Shown piece after piece: positions 1 through 7,457 of a stretch of DNA of 51,534 nucleotides; position 1 is the stretch's first letter, and each line of letters begins with the position of its first letter. The notes below the pieces were generated by a model. That model did not search any database. It saw only the letters and a program-made list of their open reading frames with translations, and was not told the DNA's origin. The position numbers were made by a program, and so were the translations under genes. This DNA is from an uncultured Lachnospiraceae bacterium (GTDB taxonomy: Bacteria; Bacillota; Clostridia; Lachnospirales; Lachnospiraceae): NCBI GenBank assembly GCA_937920345.1, contig CALGVA010000049.1, forward strand, positions 1 through 51,534, read 5' to 3'.

Positions 1-42
1 AGCGAGTAAGATGAACTTCGGTTCATGAATAGGAGGTGCCAT
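1..42 (+). promoter_or_regulatory. 3' end of the L21 (rplU) mRNA leader
   Basis: A perfect 6-bp stem, ATGAAC/GTTCAT closed by a TTCG tetraloop, lies at 11-26 and is followed directly by AGGAGGTG (31-38), the rplU ribosome-binding site. A small hairpin next to the Shine-Dalgarno sequence is typical of the Firmicute L21 leader that feeds back on ribosomal protein synthesis. The rest of the leader is outside the window, so the assignment rests on position and this one hairpin. Confidence 0.55.
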
Positions 43-348
43 ATGTACGCAATTATTGCAACAGGTGGAAAGCAGTACAAAGTTTCCGAAGGAGACGTCA
101 TCAAAGTTGAGAAATTAGACGCTGAAGTCGGAGCTTCTGTAACATTTGACCAGGTGGTAGCTGTCAGCGATCAGGAACTTAAGGTTGCAGGCGATGTCGC
201 AAGCGCAACCGTTACCGGAACCGTTATGGATCAGGGTAAGTACCGTAAAGTTATCGTTTACAAGTACAAGAGAAAAACAGGCTATCATAAGAAAAACGGT
301 CATAGACAAGCATACACTCAGGTTAAGATCGACAAAATCAATGCGTAG
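43..348 (+). CDS. rplU: 50S ribosomal protein L21
   Basis: This is a 101-residue protein beginning MYAIIATGGKQYKV, the hallmark L21 N-terminus, and ending in a basic region rich in Lys and Tyr (KYKRKTGYHKKNGHRQ) that binds 23S rRNA. Length is normal for the family. The ATG at 43 is preferred over an upstream in-frame ATG at 25 because AGGAGGTG ends 4 nt before it and the homologous N-terminus starts here. It is the first gene of rplU-prp-rpmA, the standard Firmicute order. Confidence 0.97.
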   Translation: MYAIIATGGKQYKVSEGDVIKVEKLDAEVGASVTFDQVVAVSDQELKVAGDVASATVTGTVMDQGKYRKVIVYKYKRKTGYHKKNGHRQAYTQVKIDKINA

Positions 349-440
349 CATTTAGTTTTAGAGACAGGTGAGAGTTGTGCGAAGGTGATTGTAATGATCT
401 GATGCAGACGACGAATCAGGGAATGCAATCAGGGTGTGAG

Positions 441-773
441 ATGACAAAGATCACATTTTATAAGACAACAGCAGGAGAATATCAGGGATTTACATGTGAC
501 GGTCATGCAGGATATGCGAATTACGGTGAAGACATCGTGTGTGCATCGATCTCCGTACTGGTCATTAACACCATTAATTCTCTGGAGGAGATTACCGGAG
601 AGGAAATGGACGTGACAACAGACGGGGATGCAGGAATTATCCGGTGTCGCTTCATGAATGTGTCTCTGCGGGAAACTTCCCGGACGTTGATGGATTCTCT
701 GGTGCTGGGGCTTACCCATATTGAGAAGCAATACGGGTCAAAATATTGCAAATTGACATTTGAGGAGGTGTAA
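441..773 (+). CDS. prp: Ribosomal-processing cysteine protease Prp
   Basis: The 110-residue product matches the Prp (YsxB) family. It has the conserved GHAGYA...DIVCA segment, giving His22 and Cys34 as the expected catalytic pair. Prp removes the N-terminal extension of ribosomal protein L27 in Firmicutes. That substrate is encoded immediately downstream and carries the extension, so the context agrees. ATG 441 is chosen over an in-frame TTG at 375 because the family starts with a short beta strand (here MTKITFYKT) and AGGGTG lies just upstream. The stop at 773 is 4 nt before the rpmA start. Confidence 0.93.
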   Translation: MTKITFYKTTAGEYQGFTCDGHAGYANYGEDIVCASISVLVINTINSLEEITGEEMDVTTDGDAGIIRCRFMNVSLRETSRTLMDSLVLGLTHIEKQYGSKYCKLTFEEV

Positions 774-777
774 TACC

Positions 778-1062
778 ATGTTAAATATGAACCTTCAATT
801 TTTTGCACATAAGAAGGGTGTCGGTTCTACCAAGAACGGCAGAGATTCCGAGGCTAAGAGATTAGGTGCGAAGAGAGCTGACGGACAATTCGTTAAGGCA
901 GGAAATATCTTATACAGACAGCGCGGAACTAAGATTCATCCCGGTGTAAACGTAGGCATCGGCGGTGACGATACACTGTTCGCGTTAGTTGACGGTGTGC
1001 TTCGTTTCGAGCGCAAGGGAAGAGATAAGAAACAGGCTTCCGTATATCCTGTAGAGAAATAA
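778..1062 (+). CDS. rpmA: 50S ribosomal protein L27, precursor form
   Basis: This is a 94-residue L27 beginning MLNMNLQFF followed by AHKKGVGSTKNGRDS. In Firmicutes such an MNLQFF-type extension is cut after Phe-Phe by Prp. Mature L27 starts at Ala and its N-terminal tail reaches the peptidyl-transferase centre. The ATG at 778 is 7 nt after GAGGAGGTG (762-770). A second in-frame ATG at 787 would shorten the leader by three residues but would not change the cleavage site. The C-terminal part has normal length and composition. Confidence 0.97.
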   Translation: MLNMNLQFFAHKKGVGSTKNGRDSEAKRLGAKRADGQFVKAGNILYRQRGTKIHPGVNVGIGGDDTLFALVDGVLRFERKGRDKKQASVYPVEK

Positions 1063-1075
1063 GGCGATTGATTCG

Positions 1076-1108
1076 GGCTTCAGACATTTAGGTGTTTGGA
1101 GCCTTTTT
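1076..1108 (+). terminator. Intrinsic terminator after rpmA
   Basis: An 11-bp stem, GGCTTCAGACA (1076-1086) with TGTTTGGAGCC (1093-1103), pairs with two G-T wobbles and a 6-nt loop. TTTTT follows at 1104-1108. It separates the ribosomal protein genes from obg, so obg depends on readthrough or on a separate promoter that I could not identify. Confidence 0.8.
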
Positions 1109-1157
1109 CAATCATATCCTTAGAAGAGGTTTTAAACTGGACAGGCTGGAGGAAATT

Positions 1158-2444
1158 ATGTTTGCAGATCGTGCAAAAATTTATGTAAAAAGCGGTAAAG
1201 GCGGAGACGGACACGTGTCTTTCCGCAGAGAAAAATATGTGCCGAACGGCGGTCCGGACGGCGGTGACGGCGGTAAGGGCGGCAGCGTCTACTTTGAGGT
1301 GGACGAGGGCTTGAACACGCTTACGGACTTCCGGCATATTCGCAAATACTGCGCCGGAAACGGGGAAAACGGCAACAAGCGTAACTGTGCGGGTAAGAAC
1401 GGGGAAGATATTACGATCAAGGTACCTGCCGGAACGGTCATCAAGGAGGCTGAGAGTGGTCAGGTCATCACGGATATGTCCGGCGATAACCGCAGATTTC
1501 TGCTTCTGAGCGGCGGGAAAGGCGGTAACGGCAACCAGCATTACGCCACCAGCACCATGCAGGCGCCCAGATATGCCCAGCCGGGGCAGCCGGCGCAGGA
1601 GCTGGAACTTCTGCTGGAATTGAAAGTAATTGCCGATGTAGGACTGGTAGGCTTTCCGAATGTCGGCAAATCCACTTTTCTTTCCAAAGTGACGAACGCA
1701 AGGCCGAAGATCGCGAACTATCATTTTACAACGCTGAACCCTAATCTGGGGGTCGTGGACTTAGAGGATGCGAAAGGATTTGTTATCGCGGATATTCCGG
1801 GATTGATTGAGGGCGCTTCTGAGGGCGTCGGACTCGGACATGAGTTCCTGCGGCATATCGAACGTACCAAGCTGATCGTGCACATTGTCGATGCTGCTTC
1901 TACGGAAGGCCGTGATCCGATCGAGGATATCTATGCCATCAACCGGGAACTGGAAAACTACAATGTAGAGATCGCCGGACGACCGCAGATTATCGCCGCC
2001 AATAAGATTGATATGATCTATGCGGACGATGATCCCGTAGCAAAGATCAGAGCGGAATTTGAGCCGAAGGGCATTCCCGTTTATGCCATTTCCGCAATCA
2101 GCGGTCAGGGATTGCAGCAGCTTTTGTATGCTGTCAATAACGAACTGGAGAAGCTGGATGCCAAACCGGTTGTCTTTGAACAGGAATTTTTCCCGGAGTT
2201 TCATTTTGATACGGAAAGCGAGCCGTTTACCGTTGTCTACAGCGAGGAAGAAGACGCTTATGTGGTGGAAGGTCCGAGAATCGAGAAGATGCTGTCCTAC
2301 ACGAATCTGGAGTCTGAGAAAGGATTCAAATTCTTTCAGGATTTCCTGAAGGACAACGGCATTCTGGAACAATTGGAGGCGCTTGGCATCGAAGAGGGCG
2401 ATACCGTGCGGATGTACGGGCTTTCCTTCGATTATTATAAGTAA
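1158..2444 (+). CDS. obg: Obg family GTPase (ObgE/CgtA)
   Basis: The 428-residue protein acts in 50S subunit maturation and stress signalling. It has the glycine-rich Obg fold at about 1-158 (GKGGDGHVSFRREK and GGDGGKGG), then a GTPase domain with G1 GFPNVGKS, G3 DIPG, G4 NKID and G5 SAIS, and a C-terminal OCT domain (about 345-428, with the family sequence EEDAYVVEGP). ATG 1158 follows GGAGG (1148-1152) and begins at the conserved MFADRAKIYVKSGKGG. Upstream in-frame codons from 1092 overlap the terminator and are not expected to be translated. The order L21-Prp-L27-Obg is common in Firmicutes. Confidence 0.97.
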   Translation: MFADRAKIYVKSGKGGDGHVSFRREKYVPNGGPDGGDGGKGGSVYFEVDEGLNTLTDFRHIRKYCAGNGENGNKRNCAGKNGEDITIKVPAGTVIKEAESGQVITDMSGDNRRFLLLSGGKGGNGNQHYATSTMQAPRYAQPGQPAQELELLLELKVIADVGLVGFPNVGKSTFLSKVTNARPKIANYHFTTLNPNLGVVDLEDAKGFVIADIPGLIEGASEGVGLGHEFLRHIERTKLIVHIVDAASTEGRDPIEDIYAINRELENYNVEIAGRPQIIAANKIDMIYADDDPVAKIRAEFEPKGIPVYAISAISGQGLQQLLYAVNNELEKLDAKPVVFEQEFFPEFHFDTESEPFTVVYSEEEDAYVVEGPRIEKMLSYTNLESEKGFKFFQDFLKDNGILEQLEALGIEEGDTVRMYGLSFDYYK

Positions 2445-2461
2445 AAGGGAAGAGGTATATC

Positions 2462-2764
2462 ATGACGAGTAAACAGAGAGCATATTTAAAGAGTCTCGCT
2501 TCTACAATAAATCCTATTTTTCAGGTGGGAAAATCCAGCCTGACACCGGAATTTACGGCTGCGATCGGCGAGGCTTTCAACACGAAAGAACTGATCAAGA
2601 TCGCGGTGCTGAAAAACTGCATGGATGATCCGAATGAGATCGCGCAGGTGATTGCGGAGCGAACGCGCTCGCAGGTGGTGCAGGTGATCGGCAAAAAGAT
2701 TGTATTATACAAACCTGATAAGAAAAATCCAAAGATTATTCTGCCTAAGGAAACAACAAAATGA
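2462..2764 (+). CDS. yhbY: YhbY family CRM-domain RNA-binding protein
   Basis: This 100-residue single CRM-domain protein starts MTSKQRAYLKSLA and contains the FQVGKSSLTPE and ELIKIAVLKN segments that match the YhbY fold. YhbY binds pre-50S ribosomal particles, which suits its place after obg. The gene begins 17 nt after the obg stop. Its stop codon overlaps the nadD start in an ATGA (2761-2764), which suggests translational coupling. Confidence 0.93.
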   Translation: MTSKQRAYLKSLASTINPIFQVGKSSLTPEFTAAIGEAFNTKELIKIAVLKNCMDDPNEIAQVIAERTRSQVVQVIGKKIVLYKPDKKNPKIILPKETTK

Positions 2765-3363
2765 AAAAAAACGGGATTATGGGCGGCACATTCAATCCGA
2801 TTCATAACGGGCATCTGGCGCTGGCGCAGAGCGCACTGGAACAGTTTGCACTGGATGAAGTGCTGTTCATGCCATGCGGCGTACCTTATATGAAAGCGGA
2901 TCAGCATGTAGAGGACGGGCAGATCCGTGCCGAGATGACAGCGCTGGCGATCGAGGGCAGACCGCATTTTCGGTTGTCTCTCATGGAATTGGAGCAGGAG
3001 GGTAATACCTATACCTACCAGACGCTGGAGCGACTCAAATCAGAGAATCCGGAGACCGTATATTATTTTATCGCAGGTGCGGACAGCCTTTTTCATATGA
3101 CCAAATGGGCTCACCCTGAGCGGATCTTTGCCGACTGCCGGGTTCTTGCCGCTGTGCGGGACGATAAGACGACGGAGGATATGGAGGCACAGATACGGTT
3201 TCTGGAACAGCAGTATAACGCCAGGATTCATCTTCTGCAGACAGAAACCATGGATATCTCTTCTTCCGGAATCCGGCGAAAGGTTGCGGCTGGAGAGTCG
3301 ATTGCGGATATGGTGCCGGAGGCTGTCAGGATTTATATTGACCGGAAGAGGCTGTATTGTTAA
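2761..3363 (+). CDS. nadD: Nicotinate-nucleotide adenylyltransferase
   Basis: This 200-residue NadD converts nicotinate mononucleotide and ATP to deamido-NAD in NAD synthesis. The nucleotidyltransferase motif GGTFNPIHNGHL is at residues 8-19, with the T/HxGH-type ATP site, and the C-terminal ISSSGIRRKV supplies the SSxxIR signature. Length is usual for the family. It overlaps yhbY by 4 nt, and the neighbouring yqeK is its normal partner in Firmicutes. Confidence 0.96.
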   Translation: MKKNGIMGGTFNPIHNGHLALAQSALEQFALDEVLFMPCGVPYMKADQHVEDGQIRAEMTALAIEGRPHFRLSLMELEQEGNTYTYQTLERLKSENPETVYYFIAGADSLFHMTKWAHPERIFADCRVLAAVRDDKTTEDMEAQIRFLEQQYNARIHLLQTETMDISSSGIRRKVAAGESIADMVPEAVRIYIDRKRLYC

Positions 3364-3434
3364 ACGCAGTGTGGGAATAGAGTATTCTCCGCGCGGATTG
3401 AGATTTATATGTGGGAACGGGAGCGAGATGTACA

Positions 3435-4049
3435 ATGAATACGGCAGAACTTTACAAACTCAGAAAAGAGATGGAAAAAGCACTGGAACCCAAGCGGTAT
3501 GAGCATACGTTGAGCGTGGCATATACAGCAGCGAATCTGGCCGCCGTACACGGTGTGGATACCGATAAAGCACTTATCGCAGGTATGCTGCATGACTGCG
3601 CGAAATGTCTGAGCCATAAGAAACAGATGTCTGTCTGTGAAAAAAATCATATAAGCCTGACCGAAATGGAAACGGAGGAAAACTCGCCGCTGTTACATGC
3701 CAAGGCAGGAAGCGCACTGGCAAGGCAGGAATACAGGATCACGGACGAGGATATTCTGAATGCGATCCGGTACCATACAACAGGACGACCCGGCATGAGT
3801 CCCCTGGAGAAGGTGATTTACATTGCAGACTATATCGAACCCGGACGGAAACACGCGAAAAGAACATCGGAAGTGAACGATCTCTATATGCGTAATCTTA
3901 CGGAAGCAAGGAAACTGGCATATCGTGACCTGAACAGGGCGCTGTACAGAATCCTGCAGGATACGCTTGCATATCTGACCGGAAAAGGCGGAAGAATAGA
4001 TTCCATGACCAGAGAGACCTACGAATATTATCAGGAAGAAAAACAGTAA
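3435..4049 (+). CDS. yqeK: YqeK-type HD hydrolase (probable symmetrical Ap4A hydrolase)
   Basis: This 204-residue HD-domain protein carries the family's metal ligands in order: His24 (RYEHTLSV), His53-Asp54 (MLHDCAK), His88 (LLHAKAG), His114 (RYHTTG) and Asp132 (IADYIEPGR). YqeK proteins cleave diadenosine tetraphosphate to two ADP. The gene lies between nadD and rsfS, the usual order. ATG 3435 is preferred to an in-frame GTG/ATG region from 3411 because alignment to the HD fold starts near here, but the Shine-Dalgarno signal (GGGAGCGAG) is weak. Confidence 0.92.
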   Translation: MNTAELYKLRKEMEKALEPKRYEHTLSVAYTAANLAAVHGVDTDKALIAGMLHDCAKCLSHKKQMSVCEKNHISLTEMETEENSPLLHAKAGSALARQEYRITDEDILNAIRYHTTGRPGMSPLEKVIYIADYIEPGRKHAKRTSEVNDLYMRNLTEARKLAYRDLNRALYRILQDTLAYLTGKGGRIDSMTRETYEYYQEEKQ

Positions 4050-4128
4050 CTCCAATAGCTTATGGGTAGATTGTCCGGACACAGGAAATATGAATACAGG
4101 AACCCAATAACAGAAAGGATGAAAAACG

Positions 4129-4488
4129 ATGGACAGCAAAGAGACTGCAAAACTTGCCATTGCGGCATTGGAAGATAAAAAAGCGGAAGATATCAAGGTA
4201 ATTGATATCAGCGAGGTATCCGTGATTGCGGATTACTTTATTATTGCGAACGGTACGAATCGCAGCCAGATCCAGGCGCTCTCCGACAATGTCGAGGAAA
4301 AACTCGGTAAAGCCGGCGTTCCTTTAAGACAGATCGAAGGTTATGACACCGCAAACTGGGTACTTCTTGATTTCCATGATGTGATTATCCATATTTTTGA
4401 TAAAGAAAATCGTTTATTCTATGATTTGGAGCGCATCTGGCGGGACGGAAAACTGATCGAAACGAAGATGATATCCGATGCGGATTGA
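4129..4488 (+). CDS. rsfS: Ribosomal silencing factor RsfS
   Basis: The 119-residue protein is of normal length and has the family core VIADYFIIANGTNRSQIQAL, then GYDTANWVLLDFHDVIIHIF and FYDLERIW. RsfS binds L14 on the 50S subunit and blocks joining with the 30S when nutrients run low. The start is preceded by AGAAAGGATG with good spacing. It is the last gene of the obg-to-rsfS run and is followed by a terminator. Confidence 0.96.
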   Translation: MDSKETAKLAIAALEDKKAEDIKVIDISEVSVIADYFIIANGTNRSQIQALSDNVEEKLGKAGVPLRQIEGYDTANWVLLDFHDVIIHIFDKENRLFYDLERIWRDGKLIETKMISDAD

Positions 4489-4500
4489 TTTTATTCGAAA

Positions 4501-4543
4501 AAGAAGCCGGCAATGCCATTACGGGCAATGTCAGCTTCTTTTC
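4501..4543 (+). terminator. Intrinsic terminator after rsfS
   Basis: An imperfect stem of about 17 bp starts at AAGAAGC (4501-4507) and ends GCTTCTT (4534-4540), with inner GGCAATGCC/GGCAATGTC arms, followed by TTTT. It closes the obg-rsfS transcript. Confidence 0.75.
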
Positions 4544-4603
4544 ACTTAACAGGAAATGTTCTGAACATTGTCCTGTCAGGTCAAATAGTGTGCAGATTCA
4601 TAA

Positions 4604-4825
4604 CTATGAGTCGGCATGTCTTGTTTCGCCGCCTGCATACATATAGAATGTGATAATATATAGACCGGCGATACCGACTAACGCATAAATGATTCTTGAA
4701 AACCATGACATATTACCAAAAACAAATGCCACGAGGTCAAAACTGAAAAGACCGATCAGCCCCCAGTTAACAGCACCGATAATGGCAATCGTCAGGGCAA
4801 GGCAATCTAAACCTTTATTTTTCAT
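4604..4825 (-). CDS. DUF378 family small membrane protein
   Basis: This 73-residue protein has two predicted membrane helices: about residues 9-30, around IAIIGAVNWGLIGLF, and about 41-62, ending GIAGLYIITFYMY. The AIIGAVNWGLIGLF motif is characteristic of DUF378 (YuzA-like), whose function is unknown. A strong GGGGGAAC lies upstream of the ATG. It is a single gene, separated from lexA by about 200 nt that contain an 11-bp inverted repeat. Confidence 0.85.
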   Translation of the reverse strand: MKNKGLDCLALTIAIIGAVNWGLIGLFSFDLVAFVFGNMSWFSRIIYALVGIAGLYIITFYMYAGGETRHADS

Positions 4826-4857
4826 GTTTGTTCCCCCTTTTTATCTCGAAAACTTAA

Positions 4858-4893
4858 AATAGTAACTGCCGATTCTATCTGACAGTTACTATT
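4858..4893 (-). terminator. Inverted repeat, probable lexA terminator or DUF378 leader hairpin
   Basis: AATAGTAACTG (4858-4868) and CAGTTACTATT (4883-4893) form a perfect 11-bp stem with a 14-nt loop. Read on the minus strand it is followed by a T-rich TTTTAAGTTTT, which would suit a terminator for lexA lying 138 nt beyond its stop. It also sits upstream of the DUF378 gene and could be an operator or leader element. The remainder of the 4894-5030 gap shows no gene. Confidence 0.45.
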
Positions 4894-5030
4894 ATTATGT
4901 CTTGCACCAAATGAACTATACTGGAAAATAAACCAATATGAATTTGGCGTGAATAATTCATATACAATTTACAAAAAATATCAGTTCAGATGTAACATGT
5001 CCGAAATGCCCATAAAATAGGCTGTTCACA

Positions 5031-5651
5031 CTATTGGCGGTACAGTCTGAATACACCGAACACCTTGCCGAGAATCTGACACTCATCAACGATAATGGGC
5101 TCCATCGTGTCGTTTTCCGGCTGCAGGCGGATATGTCCGTTTTCTTTATAGAATGTTTTGACTGTGGCAGAGTCGTCGATCAGCGCCACTACCGTATCGC
5201 CGTTATTGGCGGTCTGACAGCATTTGACAAAAATCTGATCACCGTTGTATATGCCGACATTAATCATGGAATCCCCCTTGACTTTTAATGCAAAAGATTC
5301 ACCGTTCGGCACCATATCTGCAGGAACGGGGAAATAGCTCTCAACATTCTGCTCGGCGAGAATCGGTTGTCCTGCGGCAACCTGTCCGATCACGGGAATG
5401 GAAACCATCTCCGTGCGCACCATCTGGAAATTATCGTCACAAATCTCAATTGCACGCGGTTTCGTAGGATCACGTCGGATGTATCCGTTCTTCTCAAGCG
5501 TCTCTAAATGGGAATGTACGGAAGAAGTGGATTTCAGATTAACGGCTTCACAGATCTCGCGAACTGCCGGCGGATATCCTCTCTTTAAGATTTCATCTTT
5601 AATATAGTCGAGTATTTGCTGCTGTTTTGCAGTAATCTTACCATAACCCAT
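5031..5651 (-). CDS. lexA: LexA repressor
   Basis: This 206-residue SOS repressor has an N-terminal winged-helix domain with the recognition segment near residues 28-48 (PAVREICEAVNLKSTSSVHSH). The self-cleavage bond is Ala93-Gly94 (VAAGQ), with catalytic Ser128 (GDSM) and Lys165 (SATVKTFY). All three are present, so it should be inactivated by RecA filaments in the usual way. ATG 5651 is 9 nt after GGATAAGG and is preferred to an in-frame TTG at 5657. It diverges from a yneA-like gene, as in Bacillus, and the shared region holds SOS boxes. Confidence 0.97.
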   Translation of the reverse strand: MGYGKITAKQQQILDYIKDEILKRGYPPAVREICEAVNLKSTSSVHSHLETLEKNGYIRRDPTKPRAIEICDDNFQMVRTEMVSIPVIGQVAAGQPILAEQNVESYFPVPADMVPNGESFALKVKGDSMINVGIYNGDQIFVKCCQTANNGDTVVALIDDSATVKTFYKENGHIRLQPENDTMEPIIVDECQILGKVFGVFRLYRQ

Positions 5652-5704
5652 AAACAATAACCTTATCCTTTCCTGATAAAAAAAGCCTGAACAATTTAAA
5701 AGAT

Positions 5705-5710
5705 ATTATA
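5705..5710 (-). promoter_or_regulatory. Possible lexA -10 element
   Basis: TATAAT on the minus strand lies 54 nt upstream of the lexA ATG. The matching -35 region is poor (about TTTATG at 17-bp spacing). The SOS-box-like site at 5751-5762 would lie about 40 bp upstream of this -10, so autoregulation is plausible but not shown. Confidence 0.4.
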
Positions 5711-5750
5711 AGCATAACATAGCAGAGCATAAAAAGCAAACATATATTCA

Positions 5751-5848
5751 GAATATTTGTTCGATAATTTTACTGGAAAGTATTGACACCAGAAAGTTTG
5801 TTCGATATAATACAACATACAAAGAACGTTTGTTCGCAACATTTGTTC
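5751..5848. promoter_or_regulatory. Cluster of four SOS (LexA) box-like sites between lexA and the yneA-like gene
   Basis: The Gram-positive LexA core is GAAC-N4-GTTC. One perfect site is GAACGTTTGTTC at 5824-5835. Three others each differ at one core base: GAATATTTGTTC (5751-5762), GAAAGTTTGTTC (5792-5803) and CAACATTTGTTC (5837-5848). All keep the GTTC half and a TTT in the spacer. The second lies inside the -35/-10 spacer of the rightward promoter, where LexA would block RNA polymerase. Confidence 0.85.
5783..5811 (+). promoter_or_regulatory. SigA-type promoter of the yneA-like gene
   Basis: TTGACA (5783-5788), a 17-bp spacer and TATAAT (5806-5811) give a perfect consensus promoter pointing toward the gene at 5874. 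An SOS-box-like site fills most of the spacer and a perfect box lies just downstream at 5824, which is the arrangement expected for a tightly LexA-repressed gene. Confidence 0.9.
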
Positions 5849-5873
5849 TGGTATGAAAGGATGAGGTGGAAAA

Positions 5874-6275
5874 ATGTACGCAAAACACATGAACTATATG
5901 AGAACTGAAGATATAAGAAGTGAGCGCAGAATCTGCAGGAACAGAGTCAGAAGGCAGCGGGAGATGATGAAGAATTTCCTGATACTTGCCATGACCGTAT
6001 GCCTGATCGTTACCTGTTCAGTCGTATTAAGCGGTTTTCGCTCGAATGCAAAAGATGATTCTACAGAGACTTCTTACAAATATTATAAAAGCATTGTCGT
6101 ATCCGGCGATGATACATTATGGTCGATTGCGGAAGAGCATATGGACGTGGATCATTATGACTCCATCAATGATTATATCAATGAAGTCAAGGCAATGAAC
6201 TCTCTTTCCGATGACGCTATACACTATGGTACTCATTTGATCATTCCTTATTATGACAATGTGTATACAGGTTAG
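5874..6275 (+). CDS. yneA: YneA-like SOS-induced cell division inhibitor (TM + LysM)
   Basis: This 133-residue protein has a basic cytoplasmic N-terminus (residues 11-30 rich in Arg), one membrane helix at about 34-54, and an extracellular LysM-like domain at about 74-126 (GDDTLWSIAEEH ... YGTHLIIPYY). Size, topology, LexA control and divergence from lexA match YneA of Bacillus, which delays division during DNA damage. The N-terminal extension is longer than in Bacillus YneA, so the name rests on architecture and context. The ATG follows GGATGAGGTGG. Confidence 0.8.
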   Translation: MYAKHMNYMRTEDIRSERRICRNRVRRQREMMKNFLILAMTVCLIVTCSVVLSGFRSNAKDDSTETSYKYYKSIVVSGDDTLWSIAEEHMDVDHYDSINDYINEVKAMNSLSDDAIHYGTHLIIPYYDNVYTG

Positions 6276-6389
6276 CGGTTATAACTGTTCATACGGTGCA
6301 ATGCGGTTTTAAAGTGTTTACGTGTATCGAGTACGATCATGAATCCGGACCTTATTTCGCGGCGGACCTTACTCCACGGATTTGTCAGG

Positions 6390-7457
6390 TTAATCGGGAT
6401 CACGCTTTTCACGCAGTTTCACTTTATCTGCGGCATAGCGGCGCCGCTCATCTTCTAATGCGGCATAATGCTTCCTGGTTGTGTTGACATCCTTGTGACC
6501 CAGGACATCGGCTACCAGATAGATATCTCCGGTTTCACGATACAAGGATGTACCGTATGTACTTCTGAGTTTATGCGGCGTAATCTTCTTAAGGCTTGTG
6601 ACGGTAGAAGAGTATTTTTTAACCATATTTTCTACGGCACGTACAGAAATCCGCCGGTTCTGCAATGACAGGAACAACGCATTTTCATAGCCGGACTGCG
6701 GAATGATATGATGCCGTTCATCCAAATAGTCATGCAGGGCATTTTCTACTTCTTCGCCGAAATATATGACAGCCTCGTAGCCGCCTTTGCGGCGGATCTT
6801 AATGCCGTTATTCTTAAAATCCACATCCCCGAGATCCAGCCCGACACATTCGGACACACGGATACCTGTTCCGAGAAGCAGCGTGAGAATTGCTATATCT
6901 CTGGTCTTTGTGACTTTGTGGAAGCGCTGCTGTGCTTTGGTCAATCCGGTACCATCCTCTACCTGATCCAGTAAGACGGCGACTTCATCCGCATCCAGAC
7001 GGATAATTTCCTTCTCATGCAGTTTGGGGAGCGGTACAAGGATTGCGGGGTTTTTTTCAATCAGTTCCGCCTGGAAAAAATAATTATAAAAGCTTCTGAG
7101 CGCCGCCAGTTTTCTTTTCTTGCCGCGTTCGTCGTTGGTATATACTTTGCCGTCCTTCTCGTAATAGGAGAGATATTCTATATATTCTTCGATATCTTCC
7201 CTTGTGAGCTGTTCTAAGATCGTCAACGGAAACTGCCGGATCTCCATACGTTTGCAATAACTGTTATTGTCATGCAGATACTCGAAGAAGACTCTGATAT
7301 CATAAGCGTAGGCAAGTCTTGTCCGCGCGGAAGTATATTCACTGATGCCGCGGAAGAACTGTTTGCAGAAAGGCGGTAATGTATCAAGAACCTCTCGCAT
7401 TTTCTGTACATTGCTTATATTCTGCTGATCGTGATAGTTAGGATCTTTCGTACTCAT
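6390..7457 (-). CDS. Tyrosine recombinase, XerS-like
   Basis: This 355-residue site-specific recombinase has an N-terminal SAM-like core-binding domain (about 20-150) and a catalytic domain carrying Arg (GTGIRVSE), Lys (RRKGGYE), His-x-x-Arg (PHKLRSTYGT), His (LGHKDVNTT) and the Tyr nucleophile (RKHYAAL). All catalytic residues are present. Length and the LEQLTREDIEEYIEYL and RRKGG stretches resemble XerS of streptococci more than XerC/XerD, and a separate XerD is encoded at 13.4 kb. ATG 7457 overlaps the ttcA stop as TAATG, so translation is probably coupled. No integration signs (attachment repeats, excisionase, cargo) are nearby. Confidence 0.85.
   Translation of the reverse strand: MSTKDPNYHDQQNISNVQKMREVLDTLPPFCKQFFRGISEYTSARTRLAYAYDIRVFFEYLHDNNSYCKRMEIRQFPLTILEQLTREDIEEYIEYLSYYEKDGKVYTNDERGKKRKLAALRSFYNYFFQAELIEKNPAILVPLPKLHEKEIIRLDADEVAVLLDQVEDGTGLTKAQQRFHKVTKTRDIAILTLLLGTGIRVSECVGLDLGDVDFKNNGIKIRRKGGYEAVIYFGEEVENALHDYLDERHHIIPQSGYENALFLSLQNRRISVRAVENMVKKYSSTVTSLKKITPHKLRSTYGTSLYRETGDIYLVADVLGHKDVNTTRKHYAALEDERRRYAADKVKLREKRDPD

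Noticed and set aside
1080..1724. Minus-strand open frame of about 214 codons opposite obg
   Set aside because: It is antisense to obg and His/Arg/Ala-rich in the way expected of shadows of a Gly-rich coding strand.
6276..6389. Terminator after the yneA-like gene
   Set aside because: AATCCG and CGGATT flank a GC-rich stretch near 6343-6384, but pairing is imperfect and no T-tract follows. I see no supported feature here.
6390..7457. Integrase of a prophage or genomic island
   Set aside because: No attachment repeats, tRNA target, excisionase or cargo genes are nearby. It is translationally coupled to ttcA, so a housekeeping role is more likely.
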